Part shown: piece by piece, positions 43,859 to 54,078 of the stretch
How positions within the stretch are numbered: position 1 is the first letter of the stretch
Layout of the letters: each line of letters starts with the position of its first letter
Source: Lepidostoma basale
Taxonomy: Eukaryota > Arthropoda > Insecta > Trichoptera > Lepidostomatidae
Direction: 5' to 3'
NCBI GenBank assembly: GCA_022606425.2
Contig: JAHDVF020001324.1
Coordinates: 310,001-374,000 of the forward strand
DNA: 64,000 nucleotides
Program-made: the position numbers and the translations under genes
The notes under the pieces: generated by a model
Database searches by the model: none
What the model saw: only the letters and a program-made list of their open reading frames with translations
What the model was told of the DNA's origin: nothing

Positions 43859-46800
43859 GTGAGTGTCCAGCAACCCTATCGTTCGTTTCGTTCATTCTCT
43901 TATTATAGATAAGAGAATGAACGAAAACCGAAAACTAAAAAAATTCTCGACAAGCGAATGTAAGAAAACCGAATCCAAAAAAAAAATTCGACAAGCGAAT
44001 GAAAGAGAACCGAACTCGAAATAAGATTCTTGACAAGCGAATGGAGGAAAATCGAACTCCAAAAAAGATTATAGACGAGCGAATGTTGGAAAACCGAATA
44101 CTAAAAAAATCTCGACAAGCGAATGTAAGAAAACCGAACCGCAAAAAAGATTTCTGACAGGCGACTGGAAGAAAACCAAACCCCATAAAATATTTTTTAA
44201 CAAGCGAAGGAAGAACTCCAAATTTTGAAATTATCAAACAAGTAAAAAAGTGGAACTTCAAGTGATTTTTTAATTACCTTTGAAAAATATCAAATTGATA
44301 TGTGTACAAATTTGTACCATACTATAATATTACTAAATTTTTGTAAAACATGTCTGTGTAGAGCGTAACTTCCCACTACTTTCCTTCCCACTACCTTAAC
44401 TTACATATTGGGGTCTTGGAAATAGAGATTAGAGGAGTCTTGAGAATAGGCAAAGACCAACGCGATGGGCACGGAAAGGCTTGAAATCAACGTGGACGGC
44501 AACAGAATTTAAAATGTCCAAGAATATACATACTTAGAAAAATTAATATTGGTTTAATTCATACCCATAGCGAATTTTTTGTAATACAAGGTAGCTTTTC
44601 CTTTTCATCTGCAATCTTTTTTTATTAATTTCATTAATTTAAAGTGTGAGTGGAGAGTGAGATTGGAGAAGGATTTTGAAAGAAGAGTTAGGCAGGCAAC
44701 AGAGTAAATGGTGCACTTAAAGTTGTTATCGCAAACAAAAGCCTGTCCAAAAAAGCTAAGATGGCAGTGCATAATGGTGTTCTTGTGCCGACCCTTATAT
44801 ATGGAAGTGAAGCACGGAACTGGCAAAAGAAGGAAGGATGAAAGTAGAATAAATGCAGTAAAAATTAGATCTCTAAGACGAGTGTGTGATAAATCTGTAT
44901 ATGATAGTGTCAAATGCAATATAAGAAGTGAATGCGGTGCGAATGAAAGTGTTATGAACAAAATAATGAAAGGGTCATTAAGATGGTTTGACATATAGAA
45001 AGAATGAGTGAAGAGAGAATGTAGAATAAGGTATATGTAAACGACGTGAACGGAGCTAGAAATAGAGGAAGGCCGAGGAAAACGTGGCACGATCAAATCA
45101 ATCAAATATTGAATATCGATCACGTGATGAGTCGGAGAAATCGAAGTGCGTGCATGACAAGATGTACGAATGTAGAGGAAGTGAGAGAAGTATGTCAGGA
45201 CAGAACAGTCTGGCGGGCCATTCTTTCAGCCTACCCCTTCGGGGAGACGGCGTGATGGTTAGTTAATTAGTTAGTATATATTTGAACCTGTGTCCAATTT
45301 GTTCGAAATGTGTTAGAAATCGGACTGTACCATTTCGATTTCCCGGCATAAGTACGGTTGTCATATTTCGACACATCTTTGGCGGGCTCCCGAAATCGGC
45401 CGGAGTTTCCCGAACTTAGGACGAACGTGCGTAGGTACGGCACTATGTAATGGCGGAAAAGTACTAAAATTATTGATGTGCCTGCGTAAGCAAGTTTTTT
45501 ATTGCCGGCAACACTGCTCAACCTCCCACCGAAGATTGCATCTATTATTCGAACTTTTTTGAATTTGCAAAATTTTCTGTTTTTATTTATTATATTTTCG
45601 TTGGTTATAATTTTATTATACCATTTAAATAAAAATATTTAAATAAAGTATCTGTGTATCAAATTGTATTGATTGCTTAAAACCAAAGATTTCAATATGA
45701 TTACCATATTTTTAGAAACCCTGGACGCCAAGCGTCTGAATACGTCATTCAAATAATATAATTTAAGTTTAAAATGTACATACTTCAAATTCTCAAATTT
45801 GAAAACAGACATTTCACGTGACAATAAAATGCCGATAGATTAGCTTCCTATACGAGAGTCACTAGAATCACTATGATAGCTATAATACCCTTTACGTCAA
45901 TTTGGCTCATGCTGTCATGATGTAAAGAGCGATTCTACAAAATTTAAATAATAATAATAACTTCGATTTAGAAAGGGGTTCGATTAAAAATTCTAACCTA
46001 ACCTGAATTACAAACAAAATATTTAAAATTCTTTCAAATAAAGAACAAACTGCATTTTATAATATATATTGATCTAAAATAGCGTGAAATTTTAGAAGAA
46101 ACTTAAAATTATAATTAATTCAAATATTCAAAAATAATTAAAGGGTCATTGTGATTGTTTGGACACATGGAAAGAATGAATAAAGAAAGAATGGCGAAGA
46201 AAGTATATGTTAACCATGTAAACGGAAGAAGAAATAGAGGAAAACTGAGGAAAAACGTGGCACGATCAAATCAATCAAATTATAAATATCAGACACGCGA
46301 GGAGTCGGAAAAATCGATGTGCGTGCGTGACACGATGCATGAATGTTAAGGAAACGAGAGGAGTATGTGCGGCGGTTCATTATTTCAGTCTACCCCTCCA
46401 GGAGTTGGCGTCATGGTCAGTTAGTTAGTTTAGTTTAAACAAATAGTGTAAACAAGATTTTGTAATAACTTTAACACAGTACTTGGCGATTGTGTTCCAT
46501 TTTTTTTAAATTTAAATGGTGCGTTCGCTAATGCGATACGAAGCGCGGGAAAAGTCAGTGACGCGCCAATTTTTGGCGGCAACAGTTGGCTTCTAATGAG
46601 AGGCGATAAATTTTCTTCCGTGGGCGTGGCCAGAAAGACAGAGAGGAGTATCTCGGGCGGGAGTCGAAATACAATGGATTTTCTCACAATAGCCGGGGGC
46701 GAGTTGCTTTTCCACTCGCGAATAGAAAGGCGAGGATCAAAATCGTGCGCTCCCCCGACCAATGAGAACACAACGGATCTAGATTGTCTATTCTGTCGAA

Positions 46801-49800
46801 AGAGAACATCACATCGTGCGAAATCGCCAATGCAATAAATCAATATTAAATGCAGAAGAATGAGAAAAGTTTTCACGTATTTGTAGCCTCGTGGCGAACC
46901 ACATTCTTATGTATTAAAATCAGAATGATTTGTTACGTTTTAAAAATTATTTTACGGTTAATTTTAATACATTTGTAATGTTAATTCAAACGATTTGGTT
47001 TTTAGATAGAAGAAGTTCATTAGATAATATAATTTTAAAATTAACATTTAAACCCAACGCAAAAAAATAAATTATATATTTTTTTCATCGTATTAATGTT
47101 TCTTGTTGTTGTTTTAATAAATTGTTTCTTGAAAATAACGCAAAACTCTGTATTAAATATCTAATATTAATGGAAACGTCTGTTTTCCGGGCCATACATT
47201 TAGCCCCATCATAAAACGACTACCAAATCGCATTCCAACAATGTTTCCTACAGACGTAAGAGGAACAGCCATTAGAGCTGAACCTCTCTAAGCCAGAAGA
47301 TTCAAGTCCAAATTCAAGTTTTATATAATGTTTATTATCATATATTTTATGGAAAAGGCGTGTTTTCCTTGGCTTTACCTTTATCGAATTATAATGAATT
47401 TGAGAATCCTGTACGAAACGTCATTTCATAAAATAATAAAAAATAAAAATAAAAATAAAATAGTGGTTTTCGTGCATATGACCAAACTATTGCAATGAAC
47501 AGTTTACTTAATTGAGCTTATGGAAGTAATTACATAGAGTATTGAAACTTCTAAAAACTGCACTGTTCGGTCAGTCTTTTCCTAGTGCGCCCTTGGAGTA
47601 ATTAATTCAACAAAACATCAAAATAATAAATAAATAAATATCACATATATAAGAACAAAACAAAAAATTGTATACACAATTCTTATATTCGAGGAAAAAT
47701 ATAATAAATATAAAAATTCACTATCCTTTCCAATGAACCTTGAAAACTCTAAGAATAGTCTCCATAAAAAGCTAAAACCAAGATTGAAGTTGTATTTTAT
47801 ATTTATAGTACGGATTTTGCTTATGGTTAGTGTTTTTGTGTTCTTCTACTTCAACCTTTTTCTGGATGTAGCTGGATAGAATCCTCTTCCATTTTTCTTC
47901 ACTCGTCACGGTTTTGTCACTTCCGTATCCAGATTTTCCCAGTTACTCGGTACGTCCATCTTTTCGGTGGCCTCCTGACAATATTCCTTGTCTATGGCCT
48001 CCATTGGAGTATACTGGGTATCCATCTGGTATTCCCCTGTCTGGTTATATGTTTTAATTTATTCATTTCTTATTTTATTCCGAGAACTCACGCCGAACAT
48101 TTGCGTCTCCGTGAAACGTTAGCAGGAGAGATTTGCTTGTATTTTAAACCGTTTGTTGATGTGGAATAAAATAAAATATTTAGTTTTATAAAAATATGAT
48201 TATCTTTCTAGTTGCTCCCATCCTGGCCCACGGCCCGCCAGCAGGCCCGACCGAGCCCCCCACCGGCGAGCCCCCAGGCGCCGCCGCCCCCGCCCGCCAG
48301 GCCGTCGCCCCCGAGGGACCCCGACGCGCCGCTGAACCTCAGCAAGCCGCGCCACGGCCACCACCAGCCCGCGCAGGCGCAGCAGCAAATCCAACAGCAG
48401 CAGATCCAACAGCACCACAATCAACAGCAACACCACAGGCAACATCACCAACAACATCAACAACAGGTAATATATTTCAAATAATTTTTTTACTTCCTAT
48501 GGCCATACGACTCTTGAAGAGTTTTAGCCTCCTTGATGATTTTTCGCCAAGCTCCTCGATCCTGCGCCTTTTGCTCCCAGCAGTCCGATTCGATCAACCT
48601 AGCCAGGTCAGCCAGAACATTGTCCATTAGGCGCTGTCTAGGCCTTTCTAGAGGTCTTACTCTAGTCGGTCTAGACGCGTACAGGGTCTTGATTGCTCTG
48701 GTCTCTTCGGTTCGGCATGCGTGCCCAATCCATGCTAGGCGACCGGCTCTCACGGTGCTCGTTATAAGGGGCTGCTGGGTCATCGTACGGATCTCTTGGT
48801 TGGTCCTATGCCTCCAAGTTCCCGCTGCAACACCGGGTCTGTATATTTAAAATAATAAAGTATTATTTTAAGCTCTAAATTGCCGCACAAAATTACTTCA
48901 AAACTTCTATTTATTCAAGATTCCTCAATATCTTGTATTATCAGTGATTTGTCATTCGAAATAAGCTGGTTGAATTGTTGCCGAAATTGTTAAATAATAC
49001 AAAAATATAGTTACCGATATTAGGAGCTTGTAACAATGAGGTTTGTAATTACTTAAGTTTAATAATATAGTTAGCTTACGGAGGATTATTACTTTATAGC
49101 AGGGAACTTAGCCCTTTAATAACACAACTTTTCCTCACTAATACAACGAGTTACTCACCTGACTCTCCTTCGTACTCGCACTTCCTACGCCAATGTGAAG
49201 CCAAGTTTATAAACTATGTATAGTTTTAATGAGAGTGATAAGGAAGCTTCAACCTCGACTAAAATATGTATGCTAGTGATTTTCATACGAAAATATTAAG
49301 CGTGTCAGTTAAACGTTTATATATTAAGGGTACAAATAAAGTTGGATTGGTTCTGATTTTGAAAATTTGGTTTGGTTCATATGGTGCTCCCGTCAATTTG
49401 GAGATATTTCGTGTATAAGTGAATTATTTTGGTCAATTTGATTGTTGCCGCTCTTTATGATAGTTATTTGTGCCAAAAAATACGTTTTTACTGTTTTGGT
49501 GTTAAAATTATACAAGTATTTTCGTTTATAAAAAGAATTTTGACAGGTGTAAAAATAATTTTTTTATTTGTTCCAATGAAAATTTGAATAAATTCTTCAA
49601 TAATATTTTTAAGTTCTTGCTGGTGTTGGATTGTTTTAAGTGCCTAATTACAGTAAATAAAATAAAAACAGTGAATAAACACAAATAAAAATTAAATAAA
49701 CACAAATGTCCGGATCGTCCAGCTGACGACAGGTGCACCATCTAAAAGATCATTATGTGTTAAATTATTTTTCTTTGTTATTTTATTTTATATCATTGTA

Positions 49801-52800
49801 TTTAAGATAATTTGTTTTAGATTTATTATGTAGACGTTGAACGATCGAAAGTGCGCGGGAGATGCCTGTTGGTGGCGATGAGGTTCGCAACCCATCACAC
49901 CGCGTCTCTCGCGATGGCGAAAAGAGAAGGATGGATTGCCGCATCGGTTAAAGTGTGGCAGTCCATTCTTTCTGCCTACCCTTTCGGGGAGACGGCGTGA
50001 TGGTTAGTTAGTTAGTTTAGTTAGTTACAAAAATATGCTTTGTTTTGCCACACACGAGAACCTAAAAACTAAATTAATTAAAGACTACTCTCAACAGAAA
50101 ATAACCATTTTTTTAATCAGTCCTAAGGTGCCAAGTATCAAAAAAGAAAAAAATATATTTTTTATCCCAATTGGTGTTAAACATAAGCGCCAATAACTGT
50201 CCAAAGTTATTTTATAATACATTGTATTTCAAACTTCTCCCTAAAAAGATACCTCCTGTTCTATTTACATGACACATATTACAATAAACACTATTTTTTA
50301 ATACTTTTGTAATAGCCTTCAATTATTTACATTTTGCATTTTTGCTATCTGTTTTACTTTTCGCAATTGTTTGGTATATAATTTAACAACTTTTGATAAC
50401 TTTATTCCAGCCTCAAGTACCAGAGTTCGAACCATTCCAGAGGGCTCTCTACGCCCTCCAGTCCGGACCTGCACCTCGCCAGGAGGCCCCACCCCCTGCC
50501 CCGGCCCTGCCGCCGCTAAAGGAGGACCCCGATTATGGGGCTCCTTTCAACAGTAAGTTTAATTGAACTACGTTTTAAGCCTTCCAAGTCTTTAAAAACA
50601 TCGATGGTAAATTTTGTTAGTAATTAATATCGCACCGTGATTGTAAAACCGAAACAAGTGCAAATATACAGTTTGGAGATATGGGAGTTTAAAGACTTCA
50701 TATTGCTTGGAAAAACTGTTTTTTTAAATAAACCAATGATTTTCAGTTTAAAGTAATATACCTATAAACCGAAAATCATTGGTTTATTAAAAAAAAAACA
50801 GTTTTTCCAAGCAATATGAAGTCTTTAAGCTCCCGTATATCTCCAAACTGTATATTTGCACTTGTTTCGGTTTTACACTCACGGTGCGATATAAAGATTA
50901 TTATTAACTAATCATTTTGGGTTAAAACAAATGAAATTCAAAAATCATCATAATCGCAGATTTTTGGATTTTAAGAATATTTAAAGAATCACACACTTCA
51001 TGAAGTTTCAGTGCCAACCCTTATGTATGAAAGTGTTACTTGAAGCTCGCAAAAGATAGAATAATTTGTTCTGAAAGACGATGTATGATAGAATATCGAA
51101 TTAAGATATACGAAGTGTAAGGCAAATTAATGTGTTTTCAGTAATATTAAGAAATGGTCACTAAGTGCAATATGTGCACCATCTAAAAATAACATTTTGT
51201 GTTAAATAATTTTTTTTTGGTTATTTTATTTTATATCATTGTATTTTATATTATTTGTTTTAGATTTTTTGTGGCTATTGGACGATCGAAGTGTGCGCGG
51301 GAGATGCCAATTGGTGGCGATGAGGTTCGCAACCCATCACACCGCGTCTCTCGCGGGGCGAAAAGAGAAGGATGGAGTGCCGCATCGGTTAAAGTGTGAC
51401 AGTGCATTCTTTCTGCATACCCTTTCAGAGAGACGGCGTGATGGTTAGTTAGTTAGTTAGTTGGTCACTAAGGTTGTGAAGATATATGGAATAAATGGTT
51501 GAAGGAAGAATGGTAAAATATTCTTTAAAATAAAATGAAAATAATGTCGAAAAAGTGCGAAGAAAACATATGTACTCGTATATAAATAAAAGGCGGCCAT
51601 GTATGAATTAGGATCAATTGGTAAGCGTATATGTCGTGAAGTATGATGTTAAAAAAATATGAGATAGAAATGTATGGCGGTCAATTATCTCTGCCTACTT
51701 CTTCGGAGACACGACGTGATAGATATTAAGTTACTCATAAGTCACGTAAGGATTTCCCCTGTACTGTACTTTGTTTAAAAATAGAATTAAAACAAACTAA
51801 AAGAGAAGAAAAAACGGATAAAATCGTTGCCAACATTTTTGCACAAATGTTGACATTGGCTGATACGACACGCTGAATTTCTTTATTATAAGAAAACATT
51901 ATTTTTTTAATTACAAAATTGTCCTCGGGGGTGCGTGCGTACGCAAACGCGAATTTATTTATGGTCCGACACCTGTCCTAGCGCGCTTCTAGCCGCTAGC
52001 ATTGCATTCTGCATTCGAATTTCAGATGTGAGCGCTCAGCCTTCATTGCTCCATTCACAGATCCGATTATACAGATCTCGTTGCGATTAATATTAGCCCA
52101 TCCGATGTTCGGCGTGTGGGAGGTAATAAATTACCGGGACCATGTAATATTAATTTACAAAATACGTCCGCCGCGTCGCTTTCCGTTGCTTTGAAGGCTC
52201 ATTTCCGCATTTCATATTATTTTGATGCGCCGTTGTCGGACTGGACTGTAAACAAACGGACCTTCTCTCTGCTCGCGAATCTTAGTCGATTCCGGCAAGA
52301 CCCGCGCGAAATATTATTAGACAAACGTCTGTCTTCTATGGAAATTTATGAATTTATGCATGCTCAACTCTTCTATGGAATACGCTGAACGATTTCTTTC
52401 AAATTAAGAACATTGATTTGTTTTATAAGAAAAACGGATATTATTTAAAATGGTGCTTTTGATGACTTTTAAGTGTGAACTATTAACGATTTCATAACGG
52501 ATTTACACGACCACGACCTTCGTGCCCAGTGACAAGTGTTTCGACCACTGCCACACCGAAGGTCCCGGGTTCGATTCCCGGCGATGGCAGTGTGATTGTC
52601 AAACCGTCATTGGTCTGATGTAGAATTCACGTGACAATAAATAGGGGATAGATTAGCTACCTATCACAAGTCATGAGAATCAATATGATAACTATACCCT
52701 TTATATTGATTTGGCTCGCGCTGAAATACTGCAACGAGTAATTCAACAAAAAAAAATAACATAAAATGACAAAAATATTTAGAACGATATATTTTATTTC

Positions 52801-54078
52801 GAAAATCAAATATATTACCAACATTTAAGATATATTTTTACTTCAACTTCTTTAAGCAACAGCAAATATATTTTGATATTTGATAAAACTCTAGCCATAC
52901 GAAAATTGTTTAAAGTTAATGAAAACTATCATAAACTATTGAGTTTTCAGAATAGTAATTATTAAGCATAATTTTAATTAAGCATAATTTAAAGGGTAGG
53001 CAGAAAGAATGAACTGTCACACTTTAACTGATGCGGCACTCCATTCTTCTCTTTCCGTCCCGCGAGAGACGCGGTGTGATGGTTTACAAACCTCATCGCC
53101 ACCAATAGGCATCTCCCGCGCACACTTAGATCGTCCAACATTCACAAAATAAATCTAAAACAAATAATATAAAATACAATGATATAAAATAAAATAACAA
53201 AATAAAAGATTCTTTTTAGATGGTGCACATATTATCTAATAAATATTGTATAAAATAGTATCTAATTAAAATACTTTAATATACTTATAGAAAATAAAAT
53301 ATGCGTACCAACATCTGGTCGAAGAAATTGAACTCTTTGAGATCAATAACACAGCCGGTTTTAAAAGAGTTATGTTTAATGTTTAGAAATATCGTAATTC
53401 ATATTAAATGTTTGTATTTGTATTACAGTGTGGGGAGCAGACCCTTCATACAAGACGGCTGACGAGGCTGGAGACAAGGGCAAGATGGTACGGCAGCAGA
53501 AGCGAGACGGCGAGAGCAAGCCACACATCAAGAGACCAATGAACGCTTTCATGGTCTGGGCCAAGGACGAGCGCCGCAAGATCTTGAAGGCGTGCCCCGA
53601 CATGCACAACTCAAACATTTCCAAAATCCTCGGCGCGAGGTGGAAAGCGATGTCCAACGCGGAGAAGCAACCCTATTACGAGGAGCAGTCCAGACTCTCG
53701 AAGCTGCACATGGAGAAACACCCCGATTACAGATACAGGCCTCGCCCCAAGCGAACTTGCATTGTAGATGGAAAGAAGATGAGGATATCAGAATACAAGA
53801 CGCTCATGCGCACACGGCGGCAAGAAATGCGGCAGTTGTGGTGTCGTGACGGCGCACCAGAACTTGGATTCCTGTCTCCCGGAAACGAGCTTACGTCTCC
53901 AGGAACTTCCGGATCCGGGAGGCCTTCTGCTTCGCCTCCAGGAATGATGAACGGAGCAGGACCAAGCGACAGACCGTACTATTACCCCACAGATAGCCCA
54001 TCTCCTCCTGATGCGATGTCCTTCTCTCCTGGTAACGGTACCGTGTATGATCTGAGTCCCGGCAGAGAGGACGATTGA
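43658..54078 (+). CDS. SoxD (Sox102F): SoxD-family HMG-box transcription factor, 3' part of gene (4 exons joined)
   Basis: A DNA-bending nuclear transcription factor of the Sox5/6/13 group. The coding sequence joins 43658-43858, 48212-48466, 50411-50552 and 53429-54078 (1248 nt, 415 codons plus TGA) with no frame break. All acceptors end in AG (ttgtttcag, ctttctag, ttattccag, tattacag) and all donors are GT (gtgagt, gtaata, gtaagt). Order of domains: end of a Q-rich coiled coil, the conserved [16 protein letters not shown] segment, a PLNLSK motif, a Q/H-rich tract, a P-rich linker, the HMG box, then a P/S-rich tail. Family knowledge: SoxD proteins dimerise through the coiled coil, lack a strong activation domain of their own and act with co-factors. 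The N-terminal part is missing here because upstream exons were not recognised. GC content of the exons is far above the surroundings. Confidence 0.95.
43886..43926. repeat. Perfect 18-bp hairpin just after the SoxD exon A donor
   Basis: Arms 43886-43903 and 43909-43926 (tttcgttcattctcttat and its complement) around tatag, starting 27 bp after the 5' splice site. In RNA it would form a stable stem near the donor. Confidence 0.85.
43913..44225 (+). repeat. Minisatellite, about 42-bp unit, 7 copies
   Basis: Degenerate tandem units of the form gacaagcgaatgtaagaaaa + ccgaaynnaaaaaarattyt. Unit length varies from about 38 to 46 bp. The array begins inside the hairpin at the exon A donor. Confidence 0.8.
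44670..45278 (+). mobile_element. RTE-TTAG LINE 3' end
   Basis: Starts at ERRVRQA..., then [60 protein letters not shown]; the end is ccccttcggggagacggcgtg and (TTAG)n. Several small indels shift the frame. Inside SoxD intron A-B. Confidence 0.9.
45280..45540. other. Unique GC-balanced stretch in SoxD intron A-B
   Basis: Repeat-free. An 84-codon minus-strand frame has no family resemblance. Possible regulatory sequence. Confidence 0.2.
45813..45965 (+). mobile_element. tRNA-derived SINE, 3' half
   Basis: ttcacgtgacaataaaatgc, atgatagctataatacccttt, tttggctcatgctgtcatga and a (taa)n tail. Confidence 0.75.
46135..46432 (+). mobile_element. RTE-TTAG LINE 3' end
   Basis: A 64-codon piece [36 protein letters not shown] shows a frameshift at the GRPRKTWH site. 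It ends ctacccctccaggagttggc plus (TTAG)2. Confidence 0.82.
46500..46845. promoter_or_regulatory. GC-rich unique island inside SoxD intron A-B
   Basis: Non-repetitive and CpG-rich, with a dyad CGCCAATTTTTGGCG at 46563-46577 (E2F/CCAAT-like halves) and a CCAAT box in ccgaccaatgagaac. Overlapping open frames on both strands lack plausible splice flanks and family resemblance. Candidate intronic enhancer or internal promoter. Confidence 0.3.
46850..47540. other. Mostly unique AT-rich stretch
   Basis: A foldback scrap (taatggaaacgtctgttttc at about 47168) and a possible LINE C-terminal scrap (about 47235-47335, [10 protein letters not shown]) are present. Nothing else is recognised. Confidence 0.35.
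47548..47642 (+). mobile_element. CR1-like LINE 3' UTR scrap
   Basis: Similar to 18856-18975: cttctaaaaactgcactgtt, ttttcctagtgcgcccttgg, tail (aata)n. Confidence 0.5.
48212..48466 (+). CDS. SoxD (Sox102F): SoxD coding exon B: PLNLSK motif and Q/H-rich tract
   Basis: This exon encodes 85 residues in phase 0-0. It begins with a very P-rich, GC-rich part, then [14 protein letters not shown], then about 40 residues rich in glutamine and histidine written mostly with CAG/CAA and CAC/CAT. The PLNLS core aligns with the motif that vertebrate Sox6 uses to bind the co-repressor CtBP2 (known for Sox6; inferred here). The acceptor is tatctttctag and the donor is CAG|GTAATA. A relic of a retrotransposon begins about 20 bp beyond the donor. 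The pure-codon tract is a likely site of length variation. Confidence 0.92.
48488..48842 (-). mobile_element. RTE-type LINE C-terminal fragment beside SoxD exon B
   Basis: On the reverse strand a 97-codon open piece reads [74 protein letters not shown]. Typical end of an RTE-group ORF. It sits about 20 bp from the exon B donor, antisense to SoxD. Confidence 0.75.
48850..49725. other. Unique AT-rich intronic stretch
   Basis: SoxD intron B-C; no repeat match, no open frame of interest. Confidence 0.4.
49729..50035 (+). mobile_element. SINE-like element with RTE-TTAG tail
   Basis: Starts ggtgcaccatctaaaagat, has the tgcgcgggagatgcc / gaggttcgcaacccatcac block, then the LINE-type end ccctttcggggagacggcgtg and (TTAG)n. 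Near full length; in SoxD intron B-C. Confidence 0.85.
50411..50552 (+). CDS. SoxD (Sox102F): SoxD coding exon C: proline-rich linker
   Basis: This 142-nt exon encodes [19 protein letters not shown], then a P/A-rich run and [11 protein letters not shown], with one base (A) left over. That A joins TG of the next exon to give Met, keeping the frame. The acceptor is tttattccag and the donor is AACA|GTAAGT. The stretch sits just before the HMG exon and corresponds in position to the linker between the PLNLS motif and the HMG box. No domain is recognised in it. A long inverted repeat starts 75 bp downstream in the intron. Confidence 0.9.
50627..50892. repeat. Long inverted repeat in SoxD intron C-D (about 124-bp arms)
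   Basis: Left arm 50627-50750 and right arm 50765-50892 are inverted copies with only a few mismatches and short A-run indels, around a 14-base loop. Ends are atatcgcaccgtga and tcacggtgcgatat. Likely a foldback/MITE insertion; in pre-mRNA it would form a long double strand. Confidence 0.88.
50996..51725 (+). mobile_element. RTE-TTAG LINE 3' end, old, split by a SINE-like insertion
   Basis: The old copy has atgtatgaaagtgttacttg and gacgatgtatgatagaatat on the left and gcgaagaaaacatatgtact, cttcttcggagacacgacgtg on the right. The interruption at 51166-51461 is bounded by an 11-bp duplication. Confidence 0.75.
51166..51461 (+). mobile_element. SINE-like element with RTE-TTAG tail, TSD-bounded (296 bp)
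   Basis: Direct repeats TGGTCACTAAG at 51155-51165 and 51462-51472 delimit the insert. It starts tgcaatatgtgcaccatct and ends agttagttagttagt. A tRNA-like B box is suggested by gaggttcgcaacccatc. The last about 75 bp equal the RTE-TTAG 3' end. Confidence 0.9.
51880..52400. promoter_or_regulatory. Long unique island in the intron before the HMG exon
   Basis: About 500 bp of GC-balanced, repeat-free sequence with gattaatatt, an octamer-like atttatgcatg and several CpG-rich words. A 90-codon open frame (52116-52388) lies in it but has no recognisable family or splice context. Size and position suit a conserved intronic enhancer. Confidence 0.3.
52508..52765 (+). mobile_element. tRNA-derived SINE, near full length
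   Basis: Head gaccttcgtgcccagtgac with a damaged A box, intact B box gggttcgattcccggcgat, body gtgacaataaataggg, 3' part ttgatttggctcgcgctg and A-rich tail. Confidence 0.85.
52992..53230 (-). mobile_element. SINE-like element with RTE-type 3' part
   Basis: Reverse strand: aagggtaggcagaaagaatg, actgatgcggcactccattc, ggtttacaaacctcatcgcc, ending agatggtgcacat at the 5' side. It ends 200 bp before the HMG exon acceptor. Confidence 0.82.
53429..54078 (+). CDS. SoxD (Sox102F): SoxD terminal coding exon: HMG box and C-terminal tail
   Basis: The exon starts TG|TGG (completing an ATG codon with the previous exon) and ends at TGA 54076-54078. The HMG box spans about 53524-53754, from [19 protein letters not shown] to RPRPKRTC. 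It carries the SoxD-type reading [18 protein letters not shown] and, just after the box, [20 protein letters not shown], which is diagnostic of Sox5/6/13. The basic RPRPKR stretch is a nuclear-localisation signal in the family. The tail of about 90 residues is rich in S, P and G and ends [10 protein letters not shown]. The frame stays open for 35 codons after the TGA (see findings). Confidence 0.98.

Noticed and set aside
43618..43908. Alternative frames over SoxD exon A (A/G/R-rich proteins on both strands)
   Set aside because: Shadows of a GC-rich exon; only the frame joining the other SoxD exons has the family motifs and consistent splice phases.
43913..44225. CRISPR-like array
   Set aside because: The units are degenerate tandem repeats without unique spacers of constant length, inside an animal intron.
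46430..46876. 148-codon minus-strand frame and 80-codon plus-strand frame
   Set aside because: Mutually overlapping open frames in a CpG-rich patch with no recognisable domain.
48200..48463. Minus-strand L/W/G-rich frames over SoxD exon B
   Set aside because: Antisense shadows of the P- and Q/H-rich coding tract.
52116..52388. 90-codon open frame in SoxD intron C-D as an extra exon
   Set aside because: No convincing acceptor/donor in the right phase and no SoxD similarity; kept only as part of a candidate regulatory island.
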